Assembly: GCF_002855515.1 (NCBI RefSeq)
Contig: NZ_PKRP01000007.1
Coordinates: forward strand, 62,001 to 126,000
Source: Rhizobium sp. TH135
Lineage (GTDB): Bacteria > Pseudomonadota > Alphaproteobacteria > Rhizobiales > Rhizobiaceae
DNA length: 64,000 nt
Direction: 5' to 3'
Below, piece after piece: positions 1-9,510 of the stretch (the stretch's first letter is position 1; each line of letters opens with the position of its first letter). The notes below the pieces were generated by a model. The model ran no database searches. It was not told the origin of the DNA and saw only the letters and a list, made by a program, of their open reading frames with translations. Both the position numbers and the translations under genes were made by a program.

Positions 1-2090
1 GGGAAGCTCTGCGCATTGCCGGCATCGACATTGATGATGTTGCCGGTGGATTTCGCCGAGAGATCGGAGGCGAGGAAGTAGATCGCCTCCGCAATGTCTT
101 CCGGGAAGACATTCAGCTTCAGCATCGAGCGGTTACGGTAGTGCTCCTCAAGATCGGTAACTTCGATCTTCGAGGAGGCCGCACGCTGCTCGCGCCATTC
201 GCCATTCCAGATCTTCGACCCGCGCAGAACCGCATCCGGATTGACCGTGTTCACCCGGATGCCGGCATCTGCGCCTTCAAGCGCCAAGCAGCGGGCGAGA
301 TGGATCTCGGCTGCCTTTGCGGTGCAATAGGCGGAAGCGTTCGGCGATGAGGCAAGACCATTCTTCGAGGCAACGAAGACAACGTTGCCACCGAGGTTCT
401 GACGCCGGAACAGACGGAAGGCTTCGCGCGACACGAGGAAATACCCGGTGGCCAGGATGCTGATGTTCTTGTCCCACATCGCAAGCGTCGTGTCTTCGAC
501 CGGCGCCGACGAGGCGATCCCGGCATTCGACACGAGAATGTCGACACCGCCGAATTCCACACAGGCCTCTGCAAAGGCCCGGATAACCGCGTCCTCGCGG
601 GTCACGTCGAGCTGTGCCGAGCGCACAACATCCGCACCATGCCGCTTGGAGAAATCCGCGACTGTCTGGTCGAGTGCTGCCGCATCGATATCGGCCAGAA
701 CCACGCAGGCGCCCTCCGCCATCAGACGGTCTGCCGTTGCCCGGCCAATACCACCGGCACCACCGGTGACGAAGGCAACACGGCCCGCGAGGCTCTTCGG
801 CTTCGGCATGCGCTGCAGCTTTGCTTCTTCGAGCAGCCAGTATTCGATGTCGAAGGCTTCCTGCTCAGGCAGCCCCTGATACTCAGAGACCGTCGAGGCA
901 CCACGCATCACGTTGATCGCATTCACATAGAACTCACCAGCAATGCGGGCCGTCGCCTTGTCCTTGGCAAAGGACAGCATGCCAACACCGGGAACCAGGA
1001 AGATGACCGGGTTCGGATCGCGGATCGCAGGCGAATTGTCGTGTTTGCAGGTCTCGTAATAGCGGGTGTAGTCGGCGCGATACGCTTCGAGCGCCTTGTC
1101 TAGACCTGCAAGAACTGCATCGACATCCGGCTTTGCCGGATCGAAATCGACGATCAGCGGTCGGATCTTGGTGCGCAGGAAATGGTCAGGGCAGGATGTG
1201 CCCAGCGCGCCGAGCGGCTGCAGATGGCTGGAATTGACAAATTCAAGCACGGCATCCTGATCGTCGAAATGGCCGAGCTTGCGCTCGCCCTTGCCGATAC
1301 GGCCGCGGATCTCCGGCATCAGGCGCGCGGCAATCGCGCGGCGTTCCTCTGCCGGCAGGCTCTTCGACACTGCACCGCCGAAGATCGTCTTGCCCTCGGT
1401 TTCCTTGGCAAACCACTCGATCGCCTTGTTGATGATCTCAAGCGTCAGCAGGTAGCAATCCTTGGCATCATCGGCCCAGGTGAACAGGCCATGGCTTTCA
1501 AGAACGACGCCCTTGGCGGTCGGGTTGGCCTTTACGAAGGCTTCAAGGTCGAGGCCGAGCTGGAAACCCGGACGGCGCCAGGGCAGCCAGCCGATCTCCG
1601 AGCCAAAGACCTTCTGCGTCAATTCCTTCGAATTCTTCGAGGCTGCAATCGCGATGATCGCGTCCGGATGCATGTGATCGACATGCGTGAACGGCACGAA
1701 ACCATGCAGCGGCGTATCGATGGATGCTGCGCGTGGATTGAGGTTGAAAGTGCAATGCGGCAGGAAACCGACCATCCGGTCTTCGTCGTGCACCCCCTTG
1801 TAGATGCCCTTCAACGCTTCCAGCTTGTCCTGGTAAAGCGTCGCGAAACCATCGAGCTTGATCGTGCCGACGTCGCCGCCGGATCCCTTGACCCAGAGAA
1901 CCTTGACCGTTTGCCCCGTCAGCGGATCGATTTCCATCACCTTGGCAGAGGTGTTGCCGCCCCCGTAATTGGTGATGCGCTTGTCGGCACCCAGCAGGTT
2001 GGATCGATACAGAAGCTTGCCGGGCTCATCGAGCGTGGCGGCATAAGCATCATCCCAACGATTTTCGAGAAGGCGGGTTTGGCCCGTCAT
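1..2090 (-). CDS. rhaD: Bifunctional rhamnulose-1-phosphate aldolase / short-chain dehydrogenase, C-terminus cut by window edge
   Basis: The reverse strand is open from an ATG at 2090 to base 1. A GGGAGGA ribosome site lies just upstream. The N-terminal half is a class II aldolase (NYGGGNTSAKV near the start, then HVDHMHPDAI with metal-binding histidines). The C-terminal half is a Rossmann short-chain dehydrogenase, with the glycine motif VTGGAGGIG and the catalytic SAYCTAKAA. The last visible residues, VDAGNAQSFP, match how this family ends, so only a residue or two should be missing after about 696 codons. In rhizobia the aldolase splits rhamnulose-1-phosphate to dihydroxyacetone phosphate and L-lactaldehyde, and the dehydrogenase half oxidises the aldehyde. 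It is divergent from rhaR. An isomerase gene (rhaI) is expected beyond the left edge. Confidence 0.95.
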   Translation of the reverse strand, partial: MTGQTRLLENRWDDAYAATLDEPGKLLYRSNLLGADKRITNYGGGNTSAKVMEIDPLTGQTVKVLWVKGSGGDVGTIKLDGFATLYQDKLEALKGIYKGVHDEDRMVGFLPHCTFNLNPRAASIDTPLHGFVPFTHVDHMHPDAIIAIAASKNSKELTQKVFGSEIGWLPWRRPGFQLGLDLEAFVKANPTAKGVVLESHGLFTWADDAKDCYLLTLEIINKAIEWFAKETEGKTIFGGAVSKSLPAEERRAIAARLMPEIRGRIGKGERKLGHFDDQDAVLEFVNSSHLQPLGALGTSCPDHFLRTKIRPLIVDFDPAKPDVDAVLAGLDKALEAYRADYTRYYETCKHDNSPAIRDPNPVIFLVPGVGMLSFAKDKATARIAGEFYVNAINVMRGASTVSEYQGLPEQEAFDIEYWLLEEAKLQRMPKPKSLAGRVAFVTGGAGGIGRATADRLMAEGACVVLADIDAAALDQTVADFSKRHGADVVRSAQLDVTREDAVIRAFAEACVEFGGVDILVSNAGIASSAPVEDTTLAMWDKNISILATGYFLVSREAFRLFRRQNLGGNVVFVASKNGLASSPNASAYCTAKAAEIHLARCLALEGADAGIRVNTVNPDAVLRGSKIWNGEWREQRAASSKIEVTDLEEHYRNRSMLKLNVFPEDIAEAIYFLASDLSAKSTGNIINVDAGNAQSF

Positions 2091-2290
2091 GACATCCTCC
2101 CTGCAATTATCTCATGAGCCGGCAATGCCGGTTCATCTCCATCTTGTTCGCAGATATCGCGCAGCCCTCGACCGATTGTCAATCAGTTTCGATCATTTCT
2201 TTTCATTGTGCGCTGCGGTATTATTATTTTTGATCGTTTCTGATTGACAGCATAAAAACATTGCGAATAAATCACCGTCAGGAGGACCCC
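2091..2290. promoter_or_regulatory. Divergent rhaD/rhaR promoter with 19-bp inverted repeat
   Basis: Two arms face each other: TGTCAATCAGTTTCGATCA at 2177-2195 and TGATCGTTTCTGATTGACA at 2231-2249. They are exact inverted copies except for the three central bases (TTT against AAA), with 35 bp between them. The outer end of each arm reads TTGACA outward (2182 to 2177 on minus, 2244-2249 on plus). Each could therefore be the -35 box of its own promoter; the -10 boxes are poor. The natural ligand is RhaR, the DeoR repressor encoded next door. The repeat is seen directly; RhaR binding is inferred. Confidence 0.7.
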
Positions 2291-3103
2291 ATGCACGAAC
2301 GCGAACGCCATCGCATTATTCTGAGCGCGATCCAGGAGAAGCCTGTGATCACGGTGCAGGACATTGCCGAGCTGACCGAGGCTTCAGAAGCCACGATCCG
2401 CCGGGATATCGCGTCTCTTCATGTGCAGGGAAAGCTGAGACGCGTCCGTGGCGGCGCAGAAGCCGTGCACCCGCCGCAGCTTGGAAATCTCGCAGCACGC
2501 CCGTTCCGCGTTTCCGAATCGGTCAATATCGACAAGAAACGCGCAATTGCGCGCGCAGCCGTCGATCTCTGCGAAGAAGGTGATTCGATCATCATTAACG
2601 GTGGCACCACCACCTTCCAGATGGTGCATTTCATGTCGGCCCGCCGCCTGCAGGTGATGACCAACTCTTTCGCGATCGCGGAACATCTGGTGAAGCATTC
2701 GAAATGCACGGTCTCGGTTCCGGGCGGCGCGATCTATCGCGACCAGAGCCTGATCCTCTCGCCTTTCGAGAATGATGCGATCCGCAACTTCTATGCCCGC
2801 CGCATCTTCATTGGCGCGCAGGGCATCAATGCACTCGGCGTGATGGAATCGGATGCACTGGTCATCCAGAGCGAACAGAAGCTGGTTCGACAGGCCGAAG
2901 AGCTGATCGTCATGGTCGACTCCAGCAAGTTCGCCAAGCGCTCGAGCCTGATCCTATGCTCGCTCGACACGGTCTCGACGATCATCACCGACGATGGAAT
3001 TTCCGACGAGGCGGCCGCCATGGTCACCGACGCCGGCGTAAGGCTCATGACCGTGAAGCCCATGGCTTCATCGGCAAGGGAGGATACCTCATCGGTCGCC
3101 TAG
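2291..3103 (+). CDS. rhaR: DeoR-family rhamnose operon regulator RhaR
   Basis: This 270-residue protein has an N-terminal winged helix-turn-helix (HRIILSAIQEKPVITVQDIAE, then SEATIRRDIASL) typical of DeoR repressors. A DeoR sugar-sensor domain follows, with the phosphate-loop-like INGGTTTFQM and a late MVDSSKFAKRSS segment. The start was placed at ATG 2291 because CAGGAGGACCCC precedes it; the frame is open back to a TTG at 2261 that lacks a ribosome site. It is the first gene of a seven-gene rhamnose operon and very likely represses both that operon and rhaD through the inverted repeat upstream. The effector is probably a phosphorylated rhamnose intermediate, by analogy with the family. Confidence 0.93.
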   Translation: MHERERHRIILSAIQEKPVITVQDIAELTEASEATIRRDIASLHVQGKLRRVRGGAEAVHPPQLGNLAARPFRVSESVNIDKKRAIARAAVDLCEEGDSIIINGGTTTFQMVHFMSARRLQVMTNSFAIAEHLVKHSKCTVSVPGGAIYRDQSLILSPFENDAIRNFYARRIFIGAQGINALGVMESDALVIQSEQKLVRQAEELIVMVDSSKFAKRSSLILCSLDTVSTIITDDGISDEAAAMVTDAGVRLMTVKPMASSAREDTSSVA

Positions 3104-3155
3104 AGGAAGCGGCCGGGAGGAAGGGGTAAGCAGTTCATCAACCTGGGAGGAAAAC

Positions 3156-4151
3156 ATGAAACTGACGAAAATCTTGCTGGCCGGTGCAGCCATTGCACTC
3201 GCCACCATGGGCTCTGCCGCACAGGCAGCCGACATGAAGATCGCACTTGTGGTCAAGTCGCTCGGCATCGGCTTCTTTGAAGCCGCCAACAAGGGTGCAC
3301 AGGAAGCAGCCAAGGAACTGGGTGGCGTTGAAGTGATCTACACCGGCCCGACATCGACGACGGCTGAAGGCCAGATCGAAGTCATCAACTCGCTGATCGC
3401 CCAGGGCGTCGATGCCATCGCGATCTCGGCAAACGACCCGGACGCAGTCGTCCCGGCCCTCAAGAAGGCTATGGACCGCGGCATCAAGGTCATCTCGTGG
3501 GATTCCGGCGTAGCGCCTGAAGGCCGCATCATGCACTTGAACCCGTCGTCCAACGCGCTGATTGGCAAGATGTGCCTGCAGCTCGCCGCCAACCACCTGC
3601 CTGATGGCAAGGGTGACTTTGCAATCCTCTCGGCGACCACCACCTCCACGAATCAGAACATCTGGATCGAGGAAATGAAGGCACAGCTGAAGGACTTCCC
3701 TGGCCTGAACCTCGTGACTACCGTTTACGGTGACGACCTCGCCGACAAGAGCTACCGCGAAGCAAACGGCCTCCTGACCTCACAGACCAACGTCAAGGTC
3801 ATCGTTGCTCCGACCACCGTTGGCGTTCTCGCCGCCTCGCAAGCCGTCAAGGATGCCGGCAAGATCGGCGACGTCTATGTTACCGGCCTCGGCCTCCCCT
3901 CCGAAATGGCGGGCGCCATCCAGTCGGGCGCCACGAAGGAATTCGCCATCTGGAACCCGATCGACCTCGGCTACTCCGCCACCCAGATCGCCTATCGTCT
4001 CGCCAAGGGCGAAACCGATGCGGCTCCGGGTTCGGAAATCGAAGCCGGCCGCATGGGCAAGATCAAGGTTGGTGACGGTGGCGAAGCCGCCATGGCCGAT
4101 CCCTTCGTCTACGACGCCTCGAACATCGAGGAATTCTCCAAGATCTTCTGA
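3156..4151 (+). CDS. rhaS: Rhamnose ABC transporter periplasmic binding protein RhaS
   Basis: This 331-residue protein begins with a clear Sec signal peptide (positively charged MKLTK, hydrophobic stretch, AQAAD cleavage region). It continues as a periplasmic-binding-protein-like 1 (RbsB/LsrB-type) sugar receptor, with IALVVKSLGIGFFEA, DAIAISANDPDAV and VISWDSG motifs. CCTGGGAGGAAAAC lies upstream of the ATG. It should capture rhamnose in the periplasm and deliver it to RhaP/RhaQ/RhaT. It is the second gene of the operon and is followed by a strong hairpin, as is common where the receptor must be made in excess over the membrane components. Confidence 0.93.
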   Translation: MKLTKILLAGAAIALATMGSAAQAADMKIALVVKSLGIGFFEAANKGAQEAAKELGGVEVIYTGPTSTTAEGQIEVINSLIAQGVDAIAISANDPDAVVPALKKAMDRGIKVISWDSGVAPEGRIMHLNPSSNALIGKMCLQLAANHLPDGKGDFAILSATTTSTNQNIWIEEMKAQLKDFPGLNLVTTVYGDDLADKSYREANGLLTSQTNVKVIVAPTTVGVLAASQAVKDAGKIGDVYVTGLGLPSEMAGAIQSGATKEFAIWNPIDLGYSATQIAYRLAKGETDAAPGSEIEAGRMGKIKVGDGGEAAMADPFVYDASNIEEFSKIF

Positions 4152-4166
4152 TCTCGGCGGACCAGA

Positions 4167-4188
4167 CCCGGCGGCTCAAGCCGCCGGG
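4167..4188 (+). terminator. Intra-operon hairpin after rhaS
   Basis: CCCGGCGGC, loop TCAA, GCCGCCGGG form a perfect 9-bp stem between rhaS and rhaT with no T-run. This suggests an RNA-stabilising or partial-termination hairpin rather than an operon end. Confidence 0.6.
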
Positions 4189-4210
4189 ATTTCACTCATT
4201 CGGTAAGCAC

Positions 4211-5746
4211 ATGATGACCGTTCAATCTGCCAAGCTCGCGGCGGGCGCGATCCCGGCTGGCGAGCCCATTCTCGAAATGCGGGGCATTTCCCAGATCTTC
4301 CCGGGCGTAAAGGCCCTGGATCGGGTCGATATCGCCCTCTATCCGGGTAAAGTCACCGCGCTGATCGGCGAGAACGGTGCCGGCAAGTCGACACTGGTCA
4401 AGATCCTCACCGGCATCTATCGCCCGAACGAGGGCGAGATCCTGATCGACGGCAAGCCGACCACCTTCTCCAACGCCCAAGAGGCGATCGACGCAGGTGT
4501 GACAGCCATCCATCAGGAGACAGTGCTTTTCGATGAGTTGACCGTCGGTGAGAACATCTTTCTAGGCCACGCACCTCGCACGCGCTTCGGCCTGATCGAC
4601 TGGCGCACCATCAACGAACGCTCCCGCGACCTCATGGAGGCGCTGGAAAGCGACATCGATCCGACGACGAAACTCAAGGACTTTTCGATCGCTCAGCGCC
4701 ACCTCGTGGCCATTGCCAGGGCGTTATCGGTCGACGCGCGCATCGTCATCATGGACGAGCCCACAGCCGCCCTTTCCCGCAAGGAGATCGACGATCTCTT
4801 CCGCATCGTCGAGGGCCTGAAGCGTCAGGGCAAAGCGATCCTCTTCATCAGCCACAAGTTCGACGAACTCTACGAGATCGCCGACAACTATGCCGTCTTC
4901 CGCGATGGCCGCATGGTCGGCTCCGGCGTTCTCAAGGACACGCCTCAGGACGAGATCGTACGGCAGATGGTCGGCCGCGACGTGCACGATGTCTTCCCGA
5001 AGGTCGAAGCCGTCATCGGCGCGCCGGTCCTGAGCGTCCGAGGCTACAGCCACGAAACCGAATTCCGCGACATCAGTTTCGATCTGCGCAAAGGCGAGAT
5101 CCTCGGCGTCTACGGCCTGATCGGTGCCGGCCGCTCCGAACTCTGCCAATCGATCTTCGGCATCACCCGCCCGAAATCCGGTGCACTCCAGCTTGATGGC
5201 AAGGACATAACCATCCGAGACACCGCGGACGCGATCACCGCCGGCATCGTCTACGTGCCAGAGGAACGTGGCCGCCATGGTTTGGCGCTCGAACTGCCGA
5301 TCTACCAGAACATGTCCCTGCCGTCCCTGATCCGGACCTCCGTCTCAGGTTTCCTGAAGGCGGCCAACGAATTGAAGCTGGCGCGCCGCTTCGCCGAACG
5401 GCTCGACCTGCGGGCAGCCGCTCTGTCGGTTCCGGTCGGCACGCTGTCCGGCGGCAACCAGCAGAAGGTCGTGATCGGCAAGTGGCTCGCCACCTCGCCC
5501 AAGGTCATCATTCTCGATGAACCGACCAAAGGCATCGACATCGGCTCCAAGGCCGCCGTCCACGGCTTCATCTCCGAGCTTGCCTCCGAAGGCCTCTCGA
5601 TCATCATGATCTCGTCGGAACTGGCCGAAATCCTCGGCATGTCGGACCGTGTCATGGTCATGCGCGAGGGCCTGCAGGCCGGCATCTTCGAGCGCGAAGG
5701 CCTGACGGCCGAGACGCTCGTGCGCGCCGCAACCGGCAATGCGTGA
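4211..5746 (+). CDS. rhaT: Rhamnose ABC transporter ATPase RhaT (double nucleotide-binding domain)
   Basis: This 511-residue protein has two fused ATPase domains, as in RbsA/XylG-type sugar importers. The first has Walker A GENGAGKST and Walker B IVIMDEPTA, with a degenerate signature (FSIAQRHLV). The second has a degenerate Walker A region (GLIGAGRSE), a good signature LSGGNQQKV and Walker B VIILDEPTKG. This asymmetry is normal for the family. It energises the RhaP/RhaQ channel from the cytoplasmic side. Two adjacent ATGs (4211 and 4214) could start it. It lies between rhaS and rhaP in the operon. Confidence 0.93.
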   Translation: MMTVQSAKLAAGAIPAGEPILEMRGISQIFPGVKALDRVDIALYPGKVTALIGENGAGKSTLVKILTGIYRPNEGEILIDGKPTTFSNAQEAIDAGVTAIHQETVLFDELTVGENIFLGHAPRTRFGLIDWRTINERSRDLMEALESDIDPTTKLKDFSIAQRHLVAIARALSVDARIVIMDEPTAALSRKEIDDLFRIVEGLKRQGKAILFISHKFDELYEIADNYAVFRDGRMVGSGVLKDTPQDEIVRQMVGRDVHDVFPKVEAVIGAPVLSVRGYSHETEFRDISFDLRKGEILGVYGLIGAGRSELCQSIFGITRPKSGALQLDGKDITIRDTADAITAGIVYVPEERGRHGLALELPIYQNMSLPSLIRTSVSGFLKAANELKLARRFAERLDLRAAALSVPVGTLSGGNQQKVVIGKWLATSPKVIILDEPTKGIDIGSKAAVHGFISELASEGLSIIMISSELAEILGMSDRVMVMREGLQAGIFEREGLTAETLVRAATGNA

Positions 5747-5755
5747 GGAATGACA

Positions 5756-6748
5756 ATGCAGAACCTCTTCAAGAACCGGGAAATGCTGCTGGGCCTGATC
5801 ATCATCGGCATGATCCTGAGCTTCACCACGCGCGCACCCAATTTCGCCTCGCCTGAAAACCTGGCGAACATCTTCAACGACACCTCGATCCTGATCATCC
5901 TGGCACTCGGCCAGATGGTCGTGATCCTGACCAAGTCGATCGACCTGTCGGTCGCCGCCAATCTCGCGTTTACCGGCATGGCGGTCGCAATTCTCGACAG
6001 CGCCTATCCGGGCCTGCCACTCGCCCTCCTCGTGCTTGTTGCAATCGGCATCGGCGCAGCACTCGGCGCGATCAACGGTTTCCTCGTCTGGGCCCTGCAG
6101 ATCCCGCCGATCGTCGTGACACTCGGCACGCTCACCATCTATCGCGGCATGAGCTTCGTGCTCTCGGGCGGCGCCTGGGTGAATGCGCATCAGATGCAGC
6201 CGGACTTTCTGGGCGTGCCGCGCCTGCCGGTGCTGGGTTTGCCGATCCTCTCCTGGGTCGCGATCGCAGTCATCCTGCTGATCGGCTTCATCCTCGCCCG
6301 TACCCCCTTCGGTCGCTCGGCCTACGCTGCCGGTGGCAATCCGGTCGCCGCCATCTATGCCGGCATTGATGTCGGTCGCGCTCGTTTCCTCGCCTTCGTG
6401 CTCTCGGGCGCGCTTGCCGGCCTCGCGGGCTATCTCTGGGTCTCGCGCTACGCCGTCGCCTATGTGGACATCGCAGCTGGCTTCGAACTCGACAGCGTCG
6501 CTGCCTGCGTCATCGGCGGCATCTCGATTGCGGGCGGCATCGGCACGGTGATCGGAACGGTCCTCGGTGCCCTCTTCCTCGGCGTCATCAAGAACGCGCT
6601 CCCGGTCATCGGCATCTCGCCCTTTGCCCAGATGGCAATCTCCGGCATCGTCATCGTGCTCGCGGTTGTCTTCAACGCCCGCGCCGAGCGCAAGAAGGGC
6701 CGTATCATCCTGCGCGATCGCGCAGCAGGAAAGGAGGCGACGGCATGA
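5756..6748 (+). CDS. rhaP: Rhamnose ABC transporter permease RhaP
   Basis: This is an RbsC-type BPD_transp_2 permease of about 330 residues with eight to ten hydrophobic segments. It has the family landmarks NGFLVWALQIPPIVVTLGTLTIYRG and YAAGGNPVAAIYAGI. ATG 5756 is preferred because TGAGGA lies six bases upstream; the in-frame ATG at 5750 directly abuts that site. The start lies about ten bases after the rhaT stop and the end overlaps rhaQ by 4 bp, which indicates translational coupling. It forms the membrane channel with RhaQ. Confidence 0.92.
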   Translation: MQNLFKNREMLLGLIIIGMILSFTTRAPNFASPENLANIFNDTSILIILALGQMVVILTKSIDLSVAANLAFTGMAVAILDSAYPGLPLALLVLVAIGIGAALGAINGFLVWALQIPPIVVTLGTLTIYRGMSFVLSGGAWVNAHQMQPDFLGVPRLPVLGLPILSWVAIAVILLIGFILARTPFGRSAYAAGGNPVAAIYAGIDVGRARFLAFVLSGALAGLAGYLWVSRYAVAYVDIAAGFELDSVAACVIGGISIAGGIGTVIGTVLGALFLGVIKNALPVIGISPFAQMAISGIVIVLAVVFNARAERKKGRIILRDRAAGKEATA

Positions 6749-7758
6749 ACACCGCAAACGAACAGATGAACAGCCCCCGCGTGATTCCCGACCGCCTGCA
6801 GACACCCTTCCGACGCCTGCTCGGTAGCTGGGAGGTTCTCCTCTTTGCCGTCGCGGTTCTGATCTTCATCGCGAACTCGCTGGCCTCGCCCTACTTCCTG
6901 AATGCCTGGAACCTGTCGGACGCCACCTTCAACTTCACGGAAAAGGCTTTGATCGCCTTTGCCATGGCGCTCCTGATCATCGCTGGCGAGATCGACCTCT
7001 CCGTGGCCGCCATCATCGCACTCGCCTCGACCGCCATGGGTTATGCCGCGCAGTACGGCATAGGCGCCCCTGGTCTCGTGGCAATCGGCATCTCGACCGG
7101 CCTTGCCTGTGGCGCCTTCAACGGCCTACTGGTCGCCGGCCTGAAGCTGCCCTCGATCGTCGTGACCATCGGCACGATGAGCCTCTTCCGCGGCATCTCC
7201 TATCTCGTCCTAGGTGACCAGGCTTTCGGCAAATATCCCGCGGACTTCGCTTTCTTCGGCCAGGGCTACGTCTTCTGGGTGATCTCCTTCGAATTCGTGC
7301 TCTTCCTGGTCATGGCACTGCTCTTCGCCATCCTCCTGCACCGGACCAATTTCGGCCGCCATGTCTATGTCATCGGCAACAATCCGCTGGCGGCCCGCTT
7401 CTCCGGCATCCCGGTCGAACGCGTGAAATTCATCCTCTTCCTGCTGACCGGCTTGATGAGCGGCATCGCAGCGGTCTGCCTCACCTCCCGCCTCGGCTCG
7501 ACCCGCCCCTCGATCGCTCAAGGGTGGGAACTCGAAGTCGTCACCATGGTCGTGCTTGGCGGTGTCTCCATCCTCGGCGGTTCCGGCACGATTGCCGGCG
7601 TCGTCATCGCAGCCTTTGTCATGGGCCTCGTCACATTCGGCCTGGGCCTCCTCAACGTGCCCGGCATCGTCATGTCGATCTTCATTGGCCTGCTCCTGAT
7701 CATCACCATCGCGCTCCCAATCGTCGCGCGGCGCATCAAGCATGCGAGGAACGCCTGA
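6745..7758 (+). CDS. rhaQ: Rhamnose ABC transporter permease RhaQ
   Basis: This 337-residue RbsC-type permease is a paralogue of RhaP, with [40 protein letters not shown] and the late [14 protein letters not shown] segment. AAGGAGG lies upstream of its ATG, which overlaps the rhaP stop (ATGA). The stop overlaps the start of rhaU at TGATG. Two different permeases with one double ATPase is the usual composition of this importer type. Confidence 0.92.
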   Translation: MNTANEQMNSPRVIPDRLQTPFRRLLGSWEVLLFAVAVLIFIANSLASPYFLNAWNLSDATFNFTEKALIAFAMALLIIAGEIDLSVAAIIALASTAMGYAAQYGIGAPGLVAIGISTGLACGAFNGLLVAGLKLPSIVVTIGTMSLFRGISYLVLGDQAFGKYPADFAFFGQGYVFWVISFEFVLFLVMALLFAILLHRTNFGRHVYVIGNNPLAARFSGIPVERVKFILFLLTGLMSGIAAVCLTSRLGSTRPSIAQGWELEVVTMVVLGGVSILGGSGTIAGVVIAAFVMGLVTFGLGLLNVPGIVMSIFIGLLLIITIALPIVARRIKHARNA

Positions 7759-8081
7759 TGAGCGAGACCGAACGCCACGTCTTCAAGATGAAGCTCAATC
7801 CGGGCATGGAAGCGGAATACCGCAAGCGCCATGACGAGATCTGGCCGGAACTCGTTGACCTGCTTCACGAAGCCGGCGTCAGCGACTATACGATCCATCT
7901 CGATGCGGAGACCAACCTGCTGATTGGGGTGCTCACCCGCACCAAGATCCATGGTATGGCGGACCTGCCCTCTCGCCCCGTCATGAAACGGTGGTGGGCG
8001 CATATGGCCGACATCATGGCAACGAATCCTGACAACTCCCCCTGGGCCGTCGATCTGAAGCCCGTCTTCCACATGCCATGA
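7758..8081 (+). CDS. rhaU: L-rhamnose mutarotase RhaU
   Basis: This 107-residue protein starts at ATG 7758, overlapping the rhaQ stop. It has the RhaM/RhaU landmarks [26 protein letters not shown], the catalytic-region YTIHLD and the C-terminal [12 protein letters not shown]. The family interconverts the anomers of L-rhamnose. In Rhizobium leguminosarum the orthologue is needed for efficient rhamnose use. The frame is open further upstream, but that extension lies inside rhaQ and is not coding. Its stop overlaps the rhaK start by 4 bp. Confidence 0.93.
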   Translation: MSETERHVFKMKLNPGMEAEYRKRHDEIWPELVDLLHEAGVSDYTIHLDAETNLLIGVLTRTKIHGMADLPSRPVMKRWWAHMADIMATNPDNSPWAVDLKPVFHMP

Positions 8082-9451
8082 CAGGATCCTTCCAACGCAT
8101 AGCCGTGATCGACATTGGCAAGACCAACGCCAAGGTGGTTCTTGTCGACGCAAAAACTGGCGCGGAGATTGCGGTTCGCAAGACCGCAAACAGCGTTCTG
8201 CAGGGCCCACCCTACCCACATTTCGACGTCGAGGCCCTCTGGCGCTTCCTGCTGGCAACCTTGAAGCACTTCGCAGCCGGCCCCGGCTTTGATGCCCTGT
8301 CGATCACCACCCATGGCGCGTCGGCCGCGCTGCTCGATAACCAGGGTCATCTGGCGATGCCGGTCCTCGACTACGAGCATCTTTATCCCGACGCCATAGT
8401 CGACGCCTATCAGAGGCTGAGACCGGACTTCTCGCAGACCTTCTCACCCTGCCTCACAGGTGGACTGAACCTCGGCGCGCAACTGCATTATCAGAAGACG
8501 GCCTTCCCCGAGCTCTTCAGCAAGGTCGCGACCATCCTCACCTATCCGCAATACTGGGCGCACCGGCTGACCGGGATAGCCGCCAACGAGCGCACATCGC
8601 TCGGCTGCCACACGGATCTTTGGCTCCCCTTCGAGGAGCGATATTCGGATCTGGTCGACTCTCTGGAAATCCGCGAGCAGATGGCGCCTTTGCGATCCGC
8701 CTTCGATGCACTCGGCCCCATCAGACCAGAAATCGCTGCTGAGATAGGCCTATTGTCCCCTGTCCCGGTCTATTGCGGCATCCACGATTCCAACGCTTCG
8801 CTGCTGCCACACCTCGTCGGTTTCGGCAGCCCCTGCACAGTCGTCTCCACCGGCACCTGGGTCATCAGTTTCGCCGTCGGCGCAAAGCCGCAACGGCTCG
8901 ATCCCTCCCGCGACACGCTGGTCAATGTCGATGCGAATGGTGCCGCCGTTCCCTCAGCCCGGTTCATGGGCGGTCGGGAATGGGACCTCCTCACCCGCGA
9001 TCTCGCACCCGTTGCCGAACAAGAGGAACTCGACGCAGCCTCTGCGGTGATCAAGGCTCGCGCGATGATCCTGCCCAGCGTGGTGATGGGCACCGGCCCC
9101 TTCCCGGATTCACGGTCCCGCTGGCAGGCCGAACCGCACCTCGCTGCGGAGCGCCGGGCAAGTGCCAGCCTCTACGAAGCCATGATGACGCAGACATGCC
9201 TTGATCTGATCGCCTCTGAAGGTCCAATCGTGGTCGAAGGCCCCTTCGCCGCAAACCGGCTTTATCTCGAAGCCCTTCACACCCTGATGAAGCGCCCGGT
9301 CTACGCCTCCGAGGCAACGACCGGCACAGCCATTGGCGCAGCTCTGCTCAGCGGGATCAAGCTCGATGTACCCATGCAGCGCATCACGCGCTGCATAAAA
9401 GGCCTTGATGAATATGCCGGAGAATGGCACGCGATATCGGGCAGGAATTGA
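8078..9451 (+). CDS. rhaK: Rhizobial-type rhamnose kinase RhaK (FGGY family)
   Basis: This 457-residue FGGY-family carbohydrate kinase has the ATP-site phosphate loops [16 protein letters not shown] at the N-terminus and STGTWVISF centrally. [12 protein letters not shown] stretch lies near the C-terminus. In R. leguminosarum, RhaK is required both for phosphorylation and for ABC-dependent transport of rhamnose, which fits its place as last gene of the transport operon. Its ATG overlaps the rhaU stop. There is no strong terminator after it; a 12-bp palindrome CTGGCTAGCCAG sits at 9461-9472. Confidence 0.92.
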   Translation: MTGSFQRIAVIDIGKTNAKVVLVDAKTGAEIAVRKTANSVLQGPPYPHFDVEALWRFLLATLKHFAAGPGFDALSITTHGASAALLDNQGHLAMPVLDYEHLYPDAIVDAYQRLRPDFSQTFSPCLTGGLNLGAQLHYQKTAFPELFSKVATILTYPQYWAHRLTGIAANERTSLGCHTDLWLPFEERYSDLVDSLEIREQMAPLRSAFDALGPIRPEIAAEIGLLSPVPVYCGIHDSNASLLPHLVGFGSPCTVVSTGTWVISFAVGAKPQRLDPSRDTLVNVDANGAAVPSARFMGGREWDLLTRDLAPVAEQEELDAASAVIKARAMILPSVVMGTGPFPDSRSRWQAEPHLAAERRASASLYEAMMTQTCLDLIASEGPIVVEGPFAANRLYLEALHTLMKRPVYASEATTGTAIGAALLSGIKLDVPMQRITRCIKGLDEYAGEWHAISGRN

Positions 9452-9510
9452 GGCTTACAGCTGGCTAGCCAGCCGCCTGTTCTCTCAGGCCGAGAGCACG
9501 TCGGTGACGC

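Noticed and set aside
5345..6805. A 486-residue reverse-strand open frame opposite rhaT and rhaP
   Set aside because: It mirrors well-supported transporter genes, is rich in Asp/Glu/Arg/His as expected from antisense of GC-rich coding DNA, and has no family features.
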